From Winogradskyella thalassocola (GTDB taxonomy: Bacteria > Bacteroidota > Bacteroidia > Flavobacteriales > Flavobacteriaceae), in NCBI RefSeq assembly GCF_900099995.1, contig NZ_FNCZ01000001.1, forward strand, positions 1,302,001 to 1,366,000: 64,000 bases of DNA, given 5' to 3'. Positions 17,862 through 26,831 of this stretch are shown here, one piece after another. Numbering within the stretch: the stretch's first letter is position 1; each line of letters begins with the position of its first letter. The position numbers were made by a program, and so were the translations under genes. Below the pieces are notes generated by a model. That model searched no databases. It saw nothing but the letters and a program-made list of their open reading frames with translations, and was not told where the DNA came from.

Positions 17862-18710
17862 TTAATTCCTAATCGCATTCTGAAATGCTAAAAGTGGAAT
17901 GTCTAAACCAAGACTCACTTTATCTATTGTAGACGGGAACAGCATATCTTCTAAAAATGAATGTTGCGTATTTATCATGGTTATCATTTCTATATCGTTT
18001 TCTTCTATATAGCTAGTAATAGCATCTGCAACTTTTTTACTGTTTACAATCTCAAAGTTTACTTTGTTTGGTGATAGGGTGTCTTTTATAAAGGCTTGAT
18101 TATCTTCTTGTCTAATAGATAATTTTGAGCTTGTACTTATGTAAACGACATCAATTTCACTTCGATATGATTTAGCTAAAATTGATAGTAGTTTCAATTC
18201 GCGTCGTTTATAAGGAATGAGATAATTTGTAGGGAACAGAATTTTCTTTGGCTGAGTGTTATTGTAGTTTTCAGGAATGGCTAAGACAGGACATTCGACA
18301 TATTTCAAAACCTGAAAAGTTTGACTTCCAAATACAATATTACGAGCGTTAGATTTCCCTTTTGTACCCATAACAATTAAATCTATATTATGGTGATCTG
18401 AAATAGAATTCGCTTCTTCTACAAGTGTGCTATAAGCAGAAATACTATGGTAAGTATATCTAGGGTTTGGTGCAATTTTTTGTAACTCAGATAATAATTT
18501 ATCGAGATTATTTTGAGAATCAGTTTTTACTTTGTTCAAAACGGTTTCAAAAACCTCACGAGATACTAAGTCATCATGGTCATAAAATTCATTTCTATAG
18601 GCATGCATCACAATGAATTTAACCTTCTGATATTTAAAAAATTCTAAAGCATATTTTATTGCATTCATAGAATTTTCAGAGAAATCGGTGGGTAAAAGTA
18701 TGGATAACAT
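17862..18710 (-). CDS. Universal stress protein, tandem Usp domains (most divergent of the trio)
   Basis: 282 aa, first gene of the minus-strand trio. Starts MLSILLPTDFSENS. The ATP motif GTKGKSNARNIVFGSQT is intact in domain 1; domain 2 begins ILFPTNYLIPYKRRELKLL and has no such motif. It differs most from the other two, so it is the oldest split. No -7 TAnnTTTG element is evident in the bases before it. Confidence 0.9.
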   Translation of the reverse strand: MLSILLPTDFSENSMNAIKYALEFFKYQKVKFIVMHAYRNEFYDHDDLVSREVFETVLNKVKTDSQNNLDKLLSELQKIAPNPRYTYHSISAYSTLVEEANSISDHHNIDLIVMGTKGKSNARNIVFGSQTFQVLKYVECPVLAIPENYNNTQPKKILFPTNYLIPYKRRELKLLSILAKSYRSEIDVVYISTSSKLSIRQEDNQAFIKDTLSPNKVNFEIVNSKKVADAITSYIEENDIEMITMINTQHSFLEDMLFPSTIDKVSLGLDIPLLAFQNAIRN

Positions 18711-19061
18711 GGTTTTAGCTTTTGTTTTGCAGGATAAAGTTAGATATTAAATATGTTTTAAACTATGATAAAAATCAGTTGAAAAGTTAACCGTAATGCT
18801 TTGCAGTTTAGAAAAGCCAACGAGAATGCTATTAAAATCAATTCCAGAATAAATACAGCAAGCCAGTAATAAATGATTTTAAATGGTAGACCAAATTGAT
18901 AAAATGAGTATGAATAAAATAGAAAATGGGTTAAAAAAGTGTAGATAATTGTGTAATCTATACTAAATTACCATTTTACTGAACTATTTTACCAATTATA
19001 AGTTTTGATTTCTTAATTTACTATTTATCTAATAAATTTAAAAAAGCTATAAATCACTAAA
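18711..19061. other. Divergent intergenic region between usp genes and the GH5/araC unit
   Basis: 351 bases with no gene I can support. It contains AAATTGATAAAAT (18893-18905), identical to 13 bases in the mannanase-operon promoter region (37342-37354, other strand) and at a similar distance from the start of the gene it faces. TATTTTACCAATT (18985-18997) is a weaker inverted version. A small inverted repeat TAGAT...ATCTA lies at 18942-18960. No consensus -7 element is seen. Confidence 0.5.
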
Positions 19062-20084
19062 ATGATGCGTTTGATAAAAACAAAACTCAGTATTACAGTA
19101 TTTCTATTAATGTCAACCTTATCATATGGGTTTCAGGTGAGTAGTTTAGATAGACTTATAGTTCAAGGAAATAGTTTTGTAAATGATGAAGGAACAACTT
19201 TCGTTTTTAGAGGGCTAAACGCCAGTGATCCCAATAAATTAGAACTTCAAGGACATTGGAATAAAGCCTATTTCGAAGAAATAAAAAATTGGGGTGCAAA
19301 TATTGTGAGGCTACCTGTGCATCCAACCGATTGGACAGAAAGAGGTAAAGAATCTTATTTAAAGCTTTTAGATGATGGTATACAATGGGCAACAGAATTG
19401 GGTTTATATATTATTATCGACTGGCATAGTATAGGTAATTTGAAAACCGAAATGTATCAATCAGACCGATATGATACGACTTTAAAGCAAACCTATGACT
19501 TTTGGAGAACGTTAGCTTCTAAATATGGTGATAATACAACTGTTGCTTTTTACGAAATTTTTAATGAACCTACCACTTATAATGGGGCTTTAGGGACCGT
19601 TACTTGGACGGAATGGAAAACGATTAACAAAGAAATCATTGGTATTATTAGAGCTAATGGCGGGGAAGGAATTCCACTAGTTGCTGGTTTTAATTGGGCT
19701 TATGATTTAACACCTGTTTTAGAAGACCCTTTAGATGTTGAAGGCATTGGGTATGTCAGTCATCCGTATCCACAAAAAAGAGAGAAGCCTTGGGAAGATC
19801 AATGGACCAAAGATTGGGGATTTGTAAAAGAAAAGTACCCTTTAATTCTTACTGAAATTGGTTTTTGTGGACCAGAAGATCCCGGTGCGCATTCACCCGT
19901 AATTAGTGATGAATCTTATGGTGATGCCATTACAGCGTATTGTGATGAAAAAGATATTTCATATGTTATTTGGGTATTTGATGCCGAATGGGCTCCAAGA
20001 TTATTCGAAGATTGGAATACTTATAAGCCGTCTAGGCATGGTAAATATTTCAAGAAGAAATTACAAAGTTATACTTATGATTAA
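19062..20084 (+). CDS. GH5 endo-glycanase (cellulase-like)
   Basis: Secreted retaining endo-beta-glycanase, 340 aa, with a signal peptide 1-23. GH5 landmarks: FRGLNASDPNKL, ANIVRLPVHPTDW, IIIDWHSIGN, acid/base Glu169 in YEIFNEPTTY, YVSHPYPQ, nucleophile Glu265 in LILTEIGFCG, and VIWVFDAEW. It lacks a binding module. The subfamily is uncertain; endoglucanase, glucomannanase or related activity all fit. It is 17 bases before an araC regulator and starts the plus-strand half of the glucomannan region. A second ATG (Met2) directly follows the chosen start, so the start is uncertain by one codon. Confidence 0.88.
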   Translation: MMRLIKTKLSITVFLLMSTLSYGFQVSSLDRLIVQGNSFVNDEGTTFVFRGLNASDPNKLELQGHWNKAYFEEIKNWGANIVRLPVHPTDWTERGKESYLKLLDDGIQWATELGLYIIIDWHSIGNLKTEMYQSDRYDTTLKQTYDFWRTLASKYGDNTTVAFYEIFNEPTTYNGALGTVTWTEWKTINKEIIGIIRANGGEGIPLVAGFNWAYDLTPVLEDPLDVEGIGYVSHPYPQKREKPWEDQWTKDWGFVKEKYPLILTEIGFCGPEDPGAHSPVISDESYGDAITAYCDEKDISYVIWVFDAEWAPRLFEDWNTYKPSRHGKYFKKKLQSYTYD

Positions 20085-20101
20085 TTAAAACTACACGTAA
20101 A

Positions 20102-20983
20102 ATGAGCGAAAATATTAATCGAGAAATAACCCAATTAAAATCAGATGATGTTTTTTTAATCATCGATAGGGTGAAGCAAAAGTTTGATTTTCCTATTCAC
20201 TTTCATCCAGAATATGAACTGAATTTTATTCTAAACGGAAAAGGTATACGTCGTGTAGTGGGAACTTCAATGGAAGAAATTGATGATATAGAATTAGTTT
20301 TAATGGGCCCCAATTTAGAACATGGTTGGGAAACGCATAATTGTAAAAGCAAAAGTATTTATGAAATAACAATTCAGTTTCATGAGGATTTGTTCAATAG
20401 TAAATTACTCTCTTTAAAAAATTTCAAACCCATACAAGACTTGTTTACAAAGTCTAAACATGGTGTGCTTTTCGATGGAAACACAGCGATGAAATTAATG
20501 CCAAGAATAAAAGAATTATCAGCTACAGACGGAGTTACAGATTTTATTAAACTTTTAAAATTACTCGAAGAACTTGCAGATTCTAAAAGTCAAAGGTTAT
20601 TGTCATCTAATGTTGTGCGAGATAGTGAGTATGACAATAGTGATCGGATTAAAAAAGTTCAGGAATTTATAAGACAAAATTATTCGCGTAAAATTTCACT
20701 GAAAGAAATATCTACTTTGGTCAATATGAGTCAGAGTTCGTTTAATAGATTTATTAAAAAACGCACTGGGAAAACGTTTATTGAATATATGAACGACAAA
20801 AGAATTAGTCATGCCATAAAACTACTGATTGAAACCGATATGTCTGTTGGAGAAATCGCGTATAAATGTGGATTTAATAGTATCGCTAATTTTAATAGAT
20901 TCTTCAAGAAATCTAAAAATGTAACACCGAGTAAGTTTAAATCAGAATTCAAATCTGTTCAGCGGTTTAGCAAAATTTCTTAG
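20102..20983 (+). CDS. AraC-family transcriptional regulator with cupin sensor (regulator 1)
   Basis: 293 aa. N-terminal cupin sensor domain (about 5-150) with FDFPIHFHPEYELNFILNGKG, C-terminal AraC double HTH (about 185-285) with KISLKEISTLVNMSQSSFNRF and VGEIAYKCGFNSIANFNRFFKK, then TPSKFK. It is clearly paralogous to the regulator at 37379: NCKSKSI-EITIQF and SMEEI-DIELVL are shared. A cytoplasmic sugar-responsive activator of the neighbouring PUL genes is the expected role. The sensor is a cupin, unlike the hybrid two-component regulators that control many other PULs. Confidence 0.92.
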   Translation: MSENINREITQLKSDDVFLIIDRVKQKFDFPIHFHPEYELNFILNGKGIRRVVGTSMEEIDDIELVLMGPNLEHGWETHNCKSKSIYEITIQFHEDLFNSKLLSLKNFKPIQDLFTKSKHGVLFDGNTAMKLMPRIKELSATDGVTDFIKLLKLLEELADSKSQRLLSSNVVRDSEYDNSDRIKKVQEFIRQNYSRKISLKEISTLVNMSQSSFNRFIKKRTGKTFIEYMNDKRISHAIKLLIETDMSVGEIAYKCGFNSIANFNRFFKKSKNVTPSKFKSEFKSVQRFSKIS

Positions 20984-21045
20984 TGTTATTTCCTGTTTCT
21001 TAATAGTAAATAGTATTAGGATTTGAAAATTTACGCTTAGAAAAA

Positions 21046-21068
21046 AAAGTATGTTTACTTTATTTTTA
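21046..21068 (+). terminator. Weak terminator after regulator 1
   Basis: AAAGTA (21046-21051), loop TGTT, TACTTT (21056-21061), then ATTTTT. The stem is short and A/T-only at the base; tentative. Confidence 0.3.
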
Positions 21069-21091
21069 CATGTATCTATAAATGTATTCTA

Positions 21092-22189
21092 GTGCTTAAA
21101 TTCGGTTTGTATTCTGTTGTTTTAATGGTGCTTTTTTCTTGTGAAGAAGCAAAAAAACAAATGCTTAAATATCAGTTTTCAAATGAATTGATTAAACATT
21201 CAGGTCGAAGTGAGGTGTTGACAGATCAATCAATAGCCTTAATTGGTTCGGCAGCTTCTGTTGAATTTAATGTAAAAGGAGACTCCGTAAATATATATCT
21301 TCAAACAGAATCTTCAAACCGTAATTATTATGTTGTTTCTGTAAATGATGTGTATAAAAAGCGTTATAAAATTGAAGGTGATTCTATTCAAAAAATAGCT
21401 TTAAAATTACCTAACCTTGAGCAAAATACAATCGGAATTTACAAAGCTACAGAAGCTTCCAATGATAAGATTATATTTCATGGTGTAGATGCAGTAGCCC
21501 TATTACCAATTGAAGTTAAACAGTTTAAGATTGAATTTATAGGCGACTCCATAACCTGCGGCGCGCTTTCTGATGATTCTGATATACCATGCAACGAAGG
21601 GGAATATCAAGATCAACACAATGCCTATTTAGCTTATGGTCCACAAGTAGCAAAACAACTAAATGCGGATTTTATGGTGAGTTCTGTTTCTGGGATAGGG
21701 ATGTACCGCAATTGGAATGATGAAAACAGCGAAGAAGCCATAATGCCTGACGTTTATGATTATCTATATTTAAATAAAGACAATTTAAAGCCTTTCAATT
21801 TAGAATTTCAACCAGATATAGTAAGCATTTGTTTAGGTACAAACGATATGTCTGATGGCGATGGTGTTAAAGAACGCTTGCCTTTTAATGCAGAAAAGTA
21901 TACGAGTAATTATATCAAGTTTGTAGAAGGTATTTACAAGCGTTATCCAAACACAAAAGTTGCTTTACTAAGTAGTCCCATGCTCAGTGGTGATAAACAG
22001 AAAGTTATAGTAGCTTGTTTAGAACAGGTTCAAGAACATTTTAAGACACAAAATGATAAAGATATTGCACTATTTCAATTTAATGATATATACCCACATG
22101 GTTGTAGTGCTCATCCAAGTATAGAAGAACATAAAACTATAGCTAATGTTTTAGAGCCGTTTTTTAAAACATTATTAGTTAAGGAATAG
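21092..22189 (+). CDS. CE2-type SGNH carbohydrate acetylesterase, lipoprotein
   Basis: 365 aa from a GTG start; no ATG is available before the signal peptide, and lipobox VLFSC gives Cys17. The CE2 architecture is present: an N-terminal jelly-roll domain (about 30-140) followed by an SGNH hydrolase with IEFIGDSITCGAL (nucleophile Ser153), LAYGPQVAKQL, a GTNDMSDGDG block and the C-terminal CSAHPSIEEHKTIA (catalytic His). CE2 enzymes remove acetyl groups from mannan, glucomannan or xylan oligosaccharides; in this locus acetylated glucomannan is the natural candidate. It is followed one base later by the AKR homologue. Confidence 0.85.
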   Translation: MLKFGLYSVVLMVLFSCEEAKKQMLKYQFSNELIKHSGRSEVLTDQSIALIGSAASVEFNVKGDSVNIYLQTESSNRNYYVVSVNDVYKKRYKIEGDSIQKIALKLPNLEQNTIGIYKATEASNDKIIFHGVDAVALLPIEVKQFKIEFIGDSITCGALSDDSDIPCNEGEYQDQHNAYLAYGPQVAKQLNADFMVSSVSGIGMYRNWNDENSEEAIMPDVYDYLYLNKDNLKPFNLEFQPDIVSICLGTNDMSDGDGVKERLPFNAEKYTSNYIKFVEGIYKRYPNTKVALLSSPMLSGDKQKVIVACLEQVQEHFKTQNDKDIALFQFNDIYPHGCSAHPSIEEHKTIANVLEPFFKTLLVKE

Positions 22190-22190
22190 T

Positions 22191-23165
22191 ATGTATTCAG
22201 CTTCTGTAAATAGATATGAGGATATGTATTATAGACGTTGTGGAAACAGCGGATTGTTAGTGTCTGAAATGTCATTGGGTTTATGGTCCGATTTTTGGCA
22301 TAAAGAAAATCTTGAAAGCAGTAAAAATATAGTACATACCGCTTTTGATAATGGGATTACTCATTTTGATTTAGCAAATAATAAGGCTTCAATTTTAAAT
22401 ACAGCTGAAGAAAAATTTGGTGTTATTTTTAGACGAAGTTTTTTCAATCACAGAGATGAATTTATTATTTCAACTAAAGCTAATTGTGAAATACAACACG
22501 TTTCAGAAAAAGACTTGATAGCTAGTTTAGATCAAAGTTTGAAGCGTTTAGGTGTAGGTTATATTGATATTTTTTATGTCGATAATTTAAGTTCTGAAAT
22601 AGCTTTAGAAGAAACTATGGCAACATTAGATTTAATTGTTCGCCAGGGAAAAGCATTATATGTAGGGGTTTCGTTTTCTAGTGTAGAAGAATTTAAAAAC
22701 GTTTCAAATAGTATAAGAACTATCGGAACGCGACACTTAATTTATCAACCAAAATTTAATATAATGGATAGTTGGGCTGAAACAAAATTAATAGACGATT
22801 TAAAGGATGAAGGAGTAATCTGTGTTCCTTTTTCTTCTTTGGAACAGAAAATTTTCAGTTCAAAATATTCGAAAGAAGCATCAACGGATTTAAATAATGA
22901 AAAAAAATCTGAGTGTTCACAATTAGATTCGCTTACAACAGAAAACATAAAACGAGCAAAATTGTTAAATAACATTGCAAATAGTAGAAACCAATCTTTA
23001 GCGCAAATGACCATAGCGTGGTTGTTAAAAGATAAAGATGTATCTTCTGTATTGGTTGGTGTAAGTAGTGAAAATCAATTGTTAGAAAATATTAATGCGT
23101 TAGAAAATAAAATATTTTCATTGGAAGAGCGAGAGGTTATCGTTGCCATTTTAAAACGATCATGA
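22191..23165 (+). CDS. Aldo/keto-reductase homologue lacking catalytic Tyr and His
   Basis: 324 aa, clearly of the YghZ/Kv-beta-like AKR group: GNSGLLVSEMSLGLW, NGITHFDLANN, IISTKANC, SLDQSLKRLGVGYIDIFY, GKALYVGVSF, AQMTIAWLLKD. In active relatives the segment is FDLANNYG and IFYSHR. Here the Tyr position is Lys65 (FDLANNKAS) and the His position is Asp131 (IFYVDN), while Asp60 and Lys96 remain. The loop between strands 3 and 4 is also shortened. It may bind NADP(H) or a sugar without reducing it, or use a different mechanism. It sits between two esterase genes, overlapping the next ATG by four bases (ATGA). Confidence 0.85.
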   Translation: MYSASVNRYEDMYYRRCGNSGLLVSEMSLGLWSDFWHKENLESSKNIVHTAFDNGITHFDLANNKASILNTAEEKFGVIFRRSFFNHRDEFIISTKANCEIQHVSEKDLIASLDQSLKRLGVGYIDIFYVDNLSSEIALEETMATLDLIVRQGKALYVGVSFSSVEEFKNVSNSIRTIGTRHLIYQPKFNIMDSWAETKLIDDLKDEGVICVPFSSLEQKIFSSKYSKEASTDLNNEKKSECSQLDSLTTENIKRAKLLNNIANSRNQSLAQMTIAWLLKDKDVSSVLVGVSSENQLLENINALENKIFSLEEREVIVAILKRS

Positions 23166-24535
23166 AAAAAGGAATACTATACATCTTATTATTAATGTCT
23201 AACGTTATGTTAGCCAACATAACTTTGCCATCTATATTTTCAGACCATATGGTCTTACAACAAAATGAGGATGTCAAATTTTGGGGATGGGCGGGTCCTA
23301 ATGAAACTGTAGAAATTAAACCTTCTTGGACTAATGAGATCTATACTGTTAAAGCGACAAGTGATGCTAAATGGGAGCTTATAGTTAAAACACCAAAAGC
23401 AGGTTCTACGTATTCAATAATCATTTCTGGTTACAATGAAATCATAATAAACGATGTTTTAATAGGTGAGGTTTGGTTGTGCTCAGGGCAATCTAATATG
23501 GAAATGTCTGCGTCTTGGGGAATTGAAAATGGAGAAGAAGCGATTGCTGAAGCAAATCATCCCACAATTCGTTTTTTTAAAGTAGAGAAATCTTCTGCAG
23601 ATGGTCCGCAAGATCATATCATCGGAAAATGGGAGATCTGCACATCAGAAACGATGAAAGATAATAGTGCTGTAGCTTATTTTTTCGCAACACAACTTCA
23701 AGAAAATATTAAAAATACACCTGTTGGATTAATTATTTCTGCATGGGGAGGCACACCTGCAGAGATATGGATACCAGAAGAAGTTTTTGAAAACGATAAG
23801 GTGTTAACTGAAGCAGCCAATAAACTCCAACCACAAGATTGGGGTCCAACCCAACCCGCAAAAGCATTCAATGCCATGATTTATCCTATTGCAGGCTATA
23901 ATTTAGCCGGAACGCTTTGGTACCAAGGAGAATCAAATGTAGGGTCTTTAGTCTATGATAAAACACTTTCAGCTTTAATTACGTCTTGGAGAATGTTATG
24001 GGAAGCTGATTTTCCATTTTATATCGTTCAAATAGCACCTTATGATGATGGCTATAAACATTATGGAAGTGTAATTATTAGAGATGCGCAACGTAAAGTA
24101 GCTAACACAATTGAGAATGTTGAAATTGTAGTTGTTTCCGATATATCTCCAACAGATGATATTCACCCAAAAAATAAAAAATCAGTAGGACAAAGATTAG
24201 CGAATATAGCTTTGAAGAAACAGTATCAAGCCATAGATAATCTTGTAGAACATCCGGAATTAGAACGCGTTGTTTATAATAAAGAAAATGCAGTAATTCA
24301 TTTTAAAAATGCAGATGGTCTTTTTATAAAAGGAACAGCTTCTTTGTTCGAGATAGCAGGAGAAGATAATGTGTTTTATCCTGCAAAAACTAAATTAAAA
24401 GATCAGACCATACTGGTATATTCTAATAAGGTGAAACAACCATTTAGCGTAAGGTTTGCTTGGGGAAACGCATTACAATCTAATGTGTTTAATAGGGCAG
24501 ATTTACCAGCTTCTAGTTTTACTACAGAAAAATAA
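23162..24535 (+). CDS. Sialate O-acetylesterase-like carbohydrate esterase (SASA domain, CE20-like)
   Basis: 457 aa with a signal peptide 1-18. SASA/SIAE landmarks: LPSIFSDHMVLQQ at the N-terminus, GEVWLCSGQSNMEMS with nucleophile Ser111, LIISAWGGTPAEIW, GTLWYQGESNVGS, and the catalytic Asp/His segment SPTDDIHPKNKKSVGQRLA. Members of this group deacetylate xyloglucan, xylan, mannan and other glycans despite the sialate name. With the CE2 gene two positions upstream it gives the locus two independent deacetylases, which fits an acetylated glucomannan. Coupled to the AKR gene by a 4-base overlap, and 9 bases before GH3. Confidence 0.88.
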   Translation: MKKGILYILLLMSNVMLANITLPSIFSDHMVLQQNEDVKFWGWAGPNETVEIKPSWTNEIYTVKATSDAKWELIVKTPKAGSTYSIIISGYNEIIINDVLIGEVWLCSGQSNMEMSASWGIENGEEAIAEANHPTIRFFKVEKSSADGPQDHIIGKWEICTSETMKDNSAVAYFFATQLQENIKNTPVGLIISAWGGTPAEIWIPEEVFENDKVLTEAANKLQPQDWGPTQPAKAFNAMIYPIAGYNLAGTLWYQGESNVGSLVYDKTLSALITSWRMLWEADFPFYIVQIAPYDDGYKHYGSVIIRDAQRKVANTIENVEIVVVSDISPTDDIHPKNKKSVGQRLANIALKKQYQAIDNLVEHPELERVVYNKENAVIHFKNADGLFIKGTASLFEIAGEDNVFYPAKTKLKDQTILVYSNKVKQPFSVRFAWGNALQSNVFNRADLPASSFTTEK

Positions 24536-24544
24536 ATTTAAATC

Positions 24545-26830
24545 ATGACGACTACGAAACACACGATAATTTTTGCTTTAACGCTATTTGTATTCACAAA
24601 TTGTAAGGCCCAAAATAATATGAAGATGACAAAAAATAAAACTATAGAAAACAAAATAGATTCACTATTAAAAATCATGACTATCGAAGAAAAGGTAGGT
24701 CAGATGAATCAGTATAATGGTTTTTGGGATGTTACAGGTCCTGCGCCAGAAGGTGGTAGTGCAGAACAAAAATATGAACATTTAAGAAAAGGTTGGGTCG
24801 GTTCTATGTTGTCTGTAAGAGGTGTGAAAGAGGTGAGAGCTGTTCAAAAAATAGCAGTAGAGGAAACCCGATTAGGCATCCCGTTAATTATTGGTTTTGA
24901 TGTTATTCATGGGTATAAAACCTTAAGCCCAATTCCCTTAGCAGAAGCTGCAAGTTGGGATATGGAAGCGATTAAAAAATCAGCAAGTGTAGCGGCTGCA
25001 GAGGCTGCGGCATCTGGTATTAATTGGACATTTGGACCCATGGTGGATATTGGTAGAGACGCACGTTGGGGACGCGTTATGGAAGGTGCTGGTGAAGATC
25101 CTTATTTAGGGAGTAAAATTGCTGTGGCTAGAGTGCATGGGTTTCAAGGAGATGATTTGTCTGCAACGAATACTATTGCTGCTTGTGCTAAGCATTTTGC
25201 GGCTTACGGATTTGCGGAAGCTGGTAAAGAATACAATACCGTAGATATAGGAACATCAACGCTACATAATATGGTTTTACCGCCTTTTAAGGCGGCTGTA
25301 GATGCTGGTGTACGGACTTTGATGAATTCATTTAATGAAATAAATGGCGTGCCAGTAACTGGAAGTTCGCATTTGCAACGCGATATTTTAAAAGGTAAAT
25401 GGGGTTTTGATGGTTATGTTATCTCAGATTGGGCTTCAATTTTTGAAATGATAAGTTGGGGACATGCTAAAGATAAGCGAGAAGCTGCTAAAATTGCAGC
25501 AATTGCTGGTTCAGATATGGATATGGAAGGCAATGTCTATGTGCAAGAATTGGCTCAACTTGTTAAAGATGGTGTTGTTGAAGAATCTATAGTAGACGAT
25601 GCTGTAAGACGTATTTTACGTGTAAAATTTGAATTAGGTTTGTTTGAAGACCCTTATAGATATTGTGATGAAACAAGAGAGAAAGAAACTATAGGAAATC
25701 CGGCACATCACGAAGCTGTTTTGGATATGGCGAAAAAGTCGATTGTGTTATTAAAAAACGACAATCAACTATTACCATTAAAAAAAGAAGGTCAGAAAAT
25801 CGCTTTAATGGGCGATTTAGCTAATGATAAATCGAGTCCTTTAGGAAGTTGGAGAATCGCTTCGGACGATGAAACTGGGGTATCTGTATTAGAAGGAATG
25901 GAAAAGTATACCGGAAATACCTTAACTTATGTGAGAGGTGCTGAGGTGGCTACTGAAAAAACGACATTTCTTAAAGAAATTCAATTCAACACAACAGATA
26001 CGAGTGGTTTTGCTGAAGCTATAGCGGTTGCAAAAACTGTGGATGTTGTGGTTATGGTTTTAGGTGAGTATGGATTTCAAAGTGGTGAAGGGCGAAGTCG
26101 TACAGATTTGCAATTACCCGGAGTTCAGCAAGAATTATTGGAAGCTGTTTATGAGGTAAACCCAAACATCGTTTTAGTTTTAAATAATGGACGTCCCTTA
26201 GCCATTTCTTGGGCAGACGAACATATTCCAACAATTGTTGAAGCATGGCAATTAGGAACACAAACCGGAAATGCTGTAGCACAGGTTTTATATGGTGACT
26301 ATAATCCTAGCGGAAAATTACCAATGACCTTTCCTCGCAATGTTGGTCAGGTGCCAATTTATTACAACCATAAAAACACAGGTCGACCAATAGATAAGGA
26401 TGATAACGTATTTTGGTCACACTATTCTGATGTTGAAAAAACTCCACTATATCCTTTCGGACATGGCTTAAGTTATACGAGTTTCAGCTATTCGGATTTA
26501 GAACTTAACGGTAATACTTTTGCTTTAGAAGATGACGTAAAGGTGAGTGTTAATGTGACTAATACGGGGAAGTTAGATGGAAAAGAAGTGGTTCAATTAT
26601 ATATTAGAGATTTAGTAGGCAGTGTTACACGTCCTGTTAAAGAACTCAAAGGATTTGAATTAGTGGAAATAAAAGCTGGAGAAACCAAAACGATTAGCTT
26701 CACTTTAAATAAAGAAACGCTTGGATTCTATAACAATAACGGTGATTTTATTATTGAGCCAGGTGACTTTAAAGTCTTTGTAGGTGGAAGTTCTATAACC
26801 GTATTAGAAACCGATTTTATACTTGAATAA
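24545..26830 (+). CDS. GH3 beta-glucosidase lipoprotein (glucomannan locus)
   Basis: 761 aa; lipobox FVFTNC (Cys20). Landmarks: IIGFDVIHGYKTLSPIPL, INWTFGPMVDIGRDARWGR, CAKHFAAYGFAEAGKEYN, nucleophile Asp295 in the classical VISDWASIF, GEYGFQSGEGRSRTDL and a C-terminal Fn3-like domain (about 660-758). Unlike the GH3 at 5252 it keeps the canonical SDW motif. The expected job is removing non-reducing-end glucose (or mannose) from gluco(manno)-oligosaccharides. It ends one base from the stop of the converging GH9 gene, leaving no room for a terminator between them. Confidence 0.93.
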   Translation: MTTTKHTIIFALTLFVFTNCKAQNNMKMTKNKTIENKIDSLLKIMTIEEKVGQMNQYNGFWDVTGPAPEGGSAEQKYEHLRKGWVGSMLSVRGVKEVRAVQKIAVEETRLGIPLIIGFDVIHGYKTLSPIPLAEAASWDMEAIKKSASVAAAEAAASGINWTFGPMVDIGRDARWGRVMEGAGEDPYLGSKIAVARVHGFQGDDLSATNTIAACAKHFAAYGFAEAGKEYNTVDIGTSTLHNMVLPPFKAAVDAGVRTLMNSFNEINGVPVTGSSHLQRDILKGKWGFDGYVISDWASIFEMISWGHAKDKREAAKIAAIAGSDMDMEGNVYVQELAQLVKDGVVEESIVDDAVRRILRVKFELGLFEDPYRYCDETREKETIGNPAHHEAVLDMAKKSIVLLKNDNQLLPLKKEGQKIALMGDLANDKSSPLGSWRIASDDETGVSVLEGMEKYTGNTLTYVRGAEVATEKTTFLKEIQFNTTDTSGFAEAIAVAKTVDVVVMVLGEYGFQSGEGRSRTDLQLPGVQQELLEAVYEVNPNIVLVLNNGRPLAISWADEHIPTIVEAWQLGTQTGNAVAQVLYGDYNPSGKLPMTFPRNVGQVPIYYNHKNTGRPIDKDDNVFWSHYSDVEKTPLYPFGHGLSYTSFSYSDLELNGNTFALEDDVKVSVNVTNTGKLDGKEVVQLYIRDLVGSVTRPVKELKGFELVEIKAGETKTISFTLNKETLGFYNNNGDFIIEPGDFKVFVGGSSITVLETDFILE

Positions 26831-26831
26831 A

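Noticed and set aside
18775..18975. A hydrophobic open frame of about 65 codons on the minus strand in the usp/GH5 gap
   Set aside because: It has no usable start codon, and the hydrophobic look comes from T-rich composition. It may be a decayed fragment but nothing supports that.
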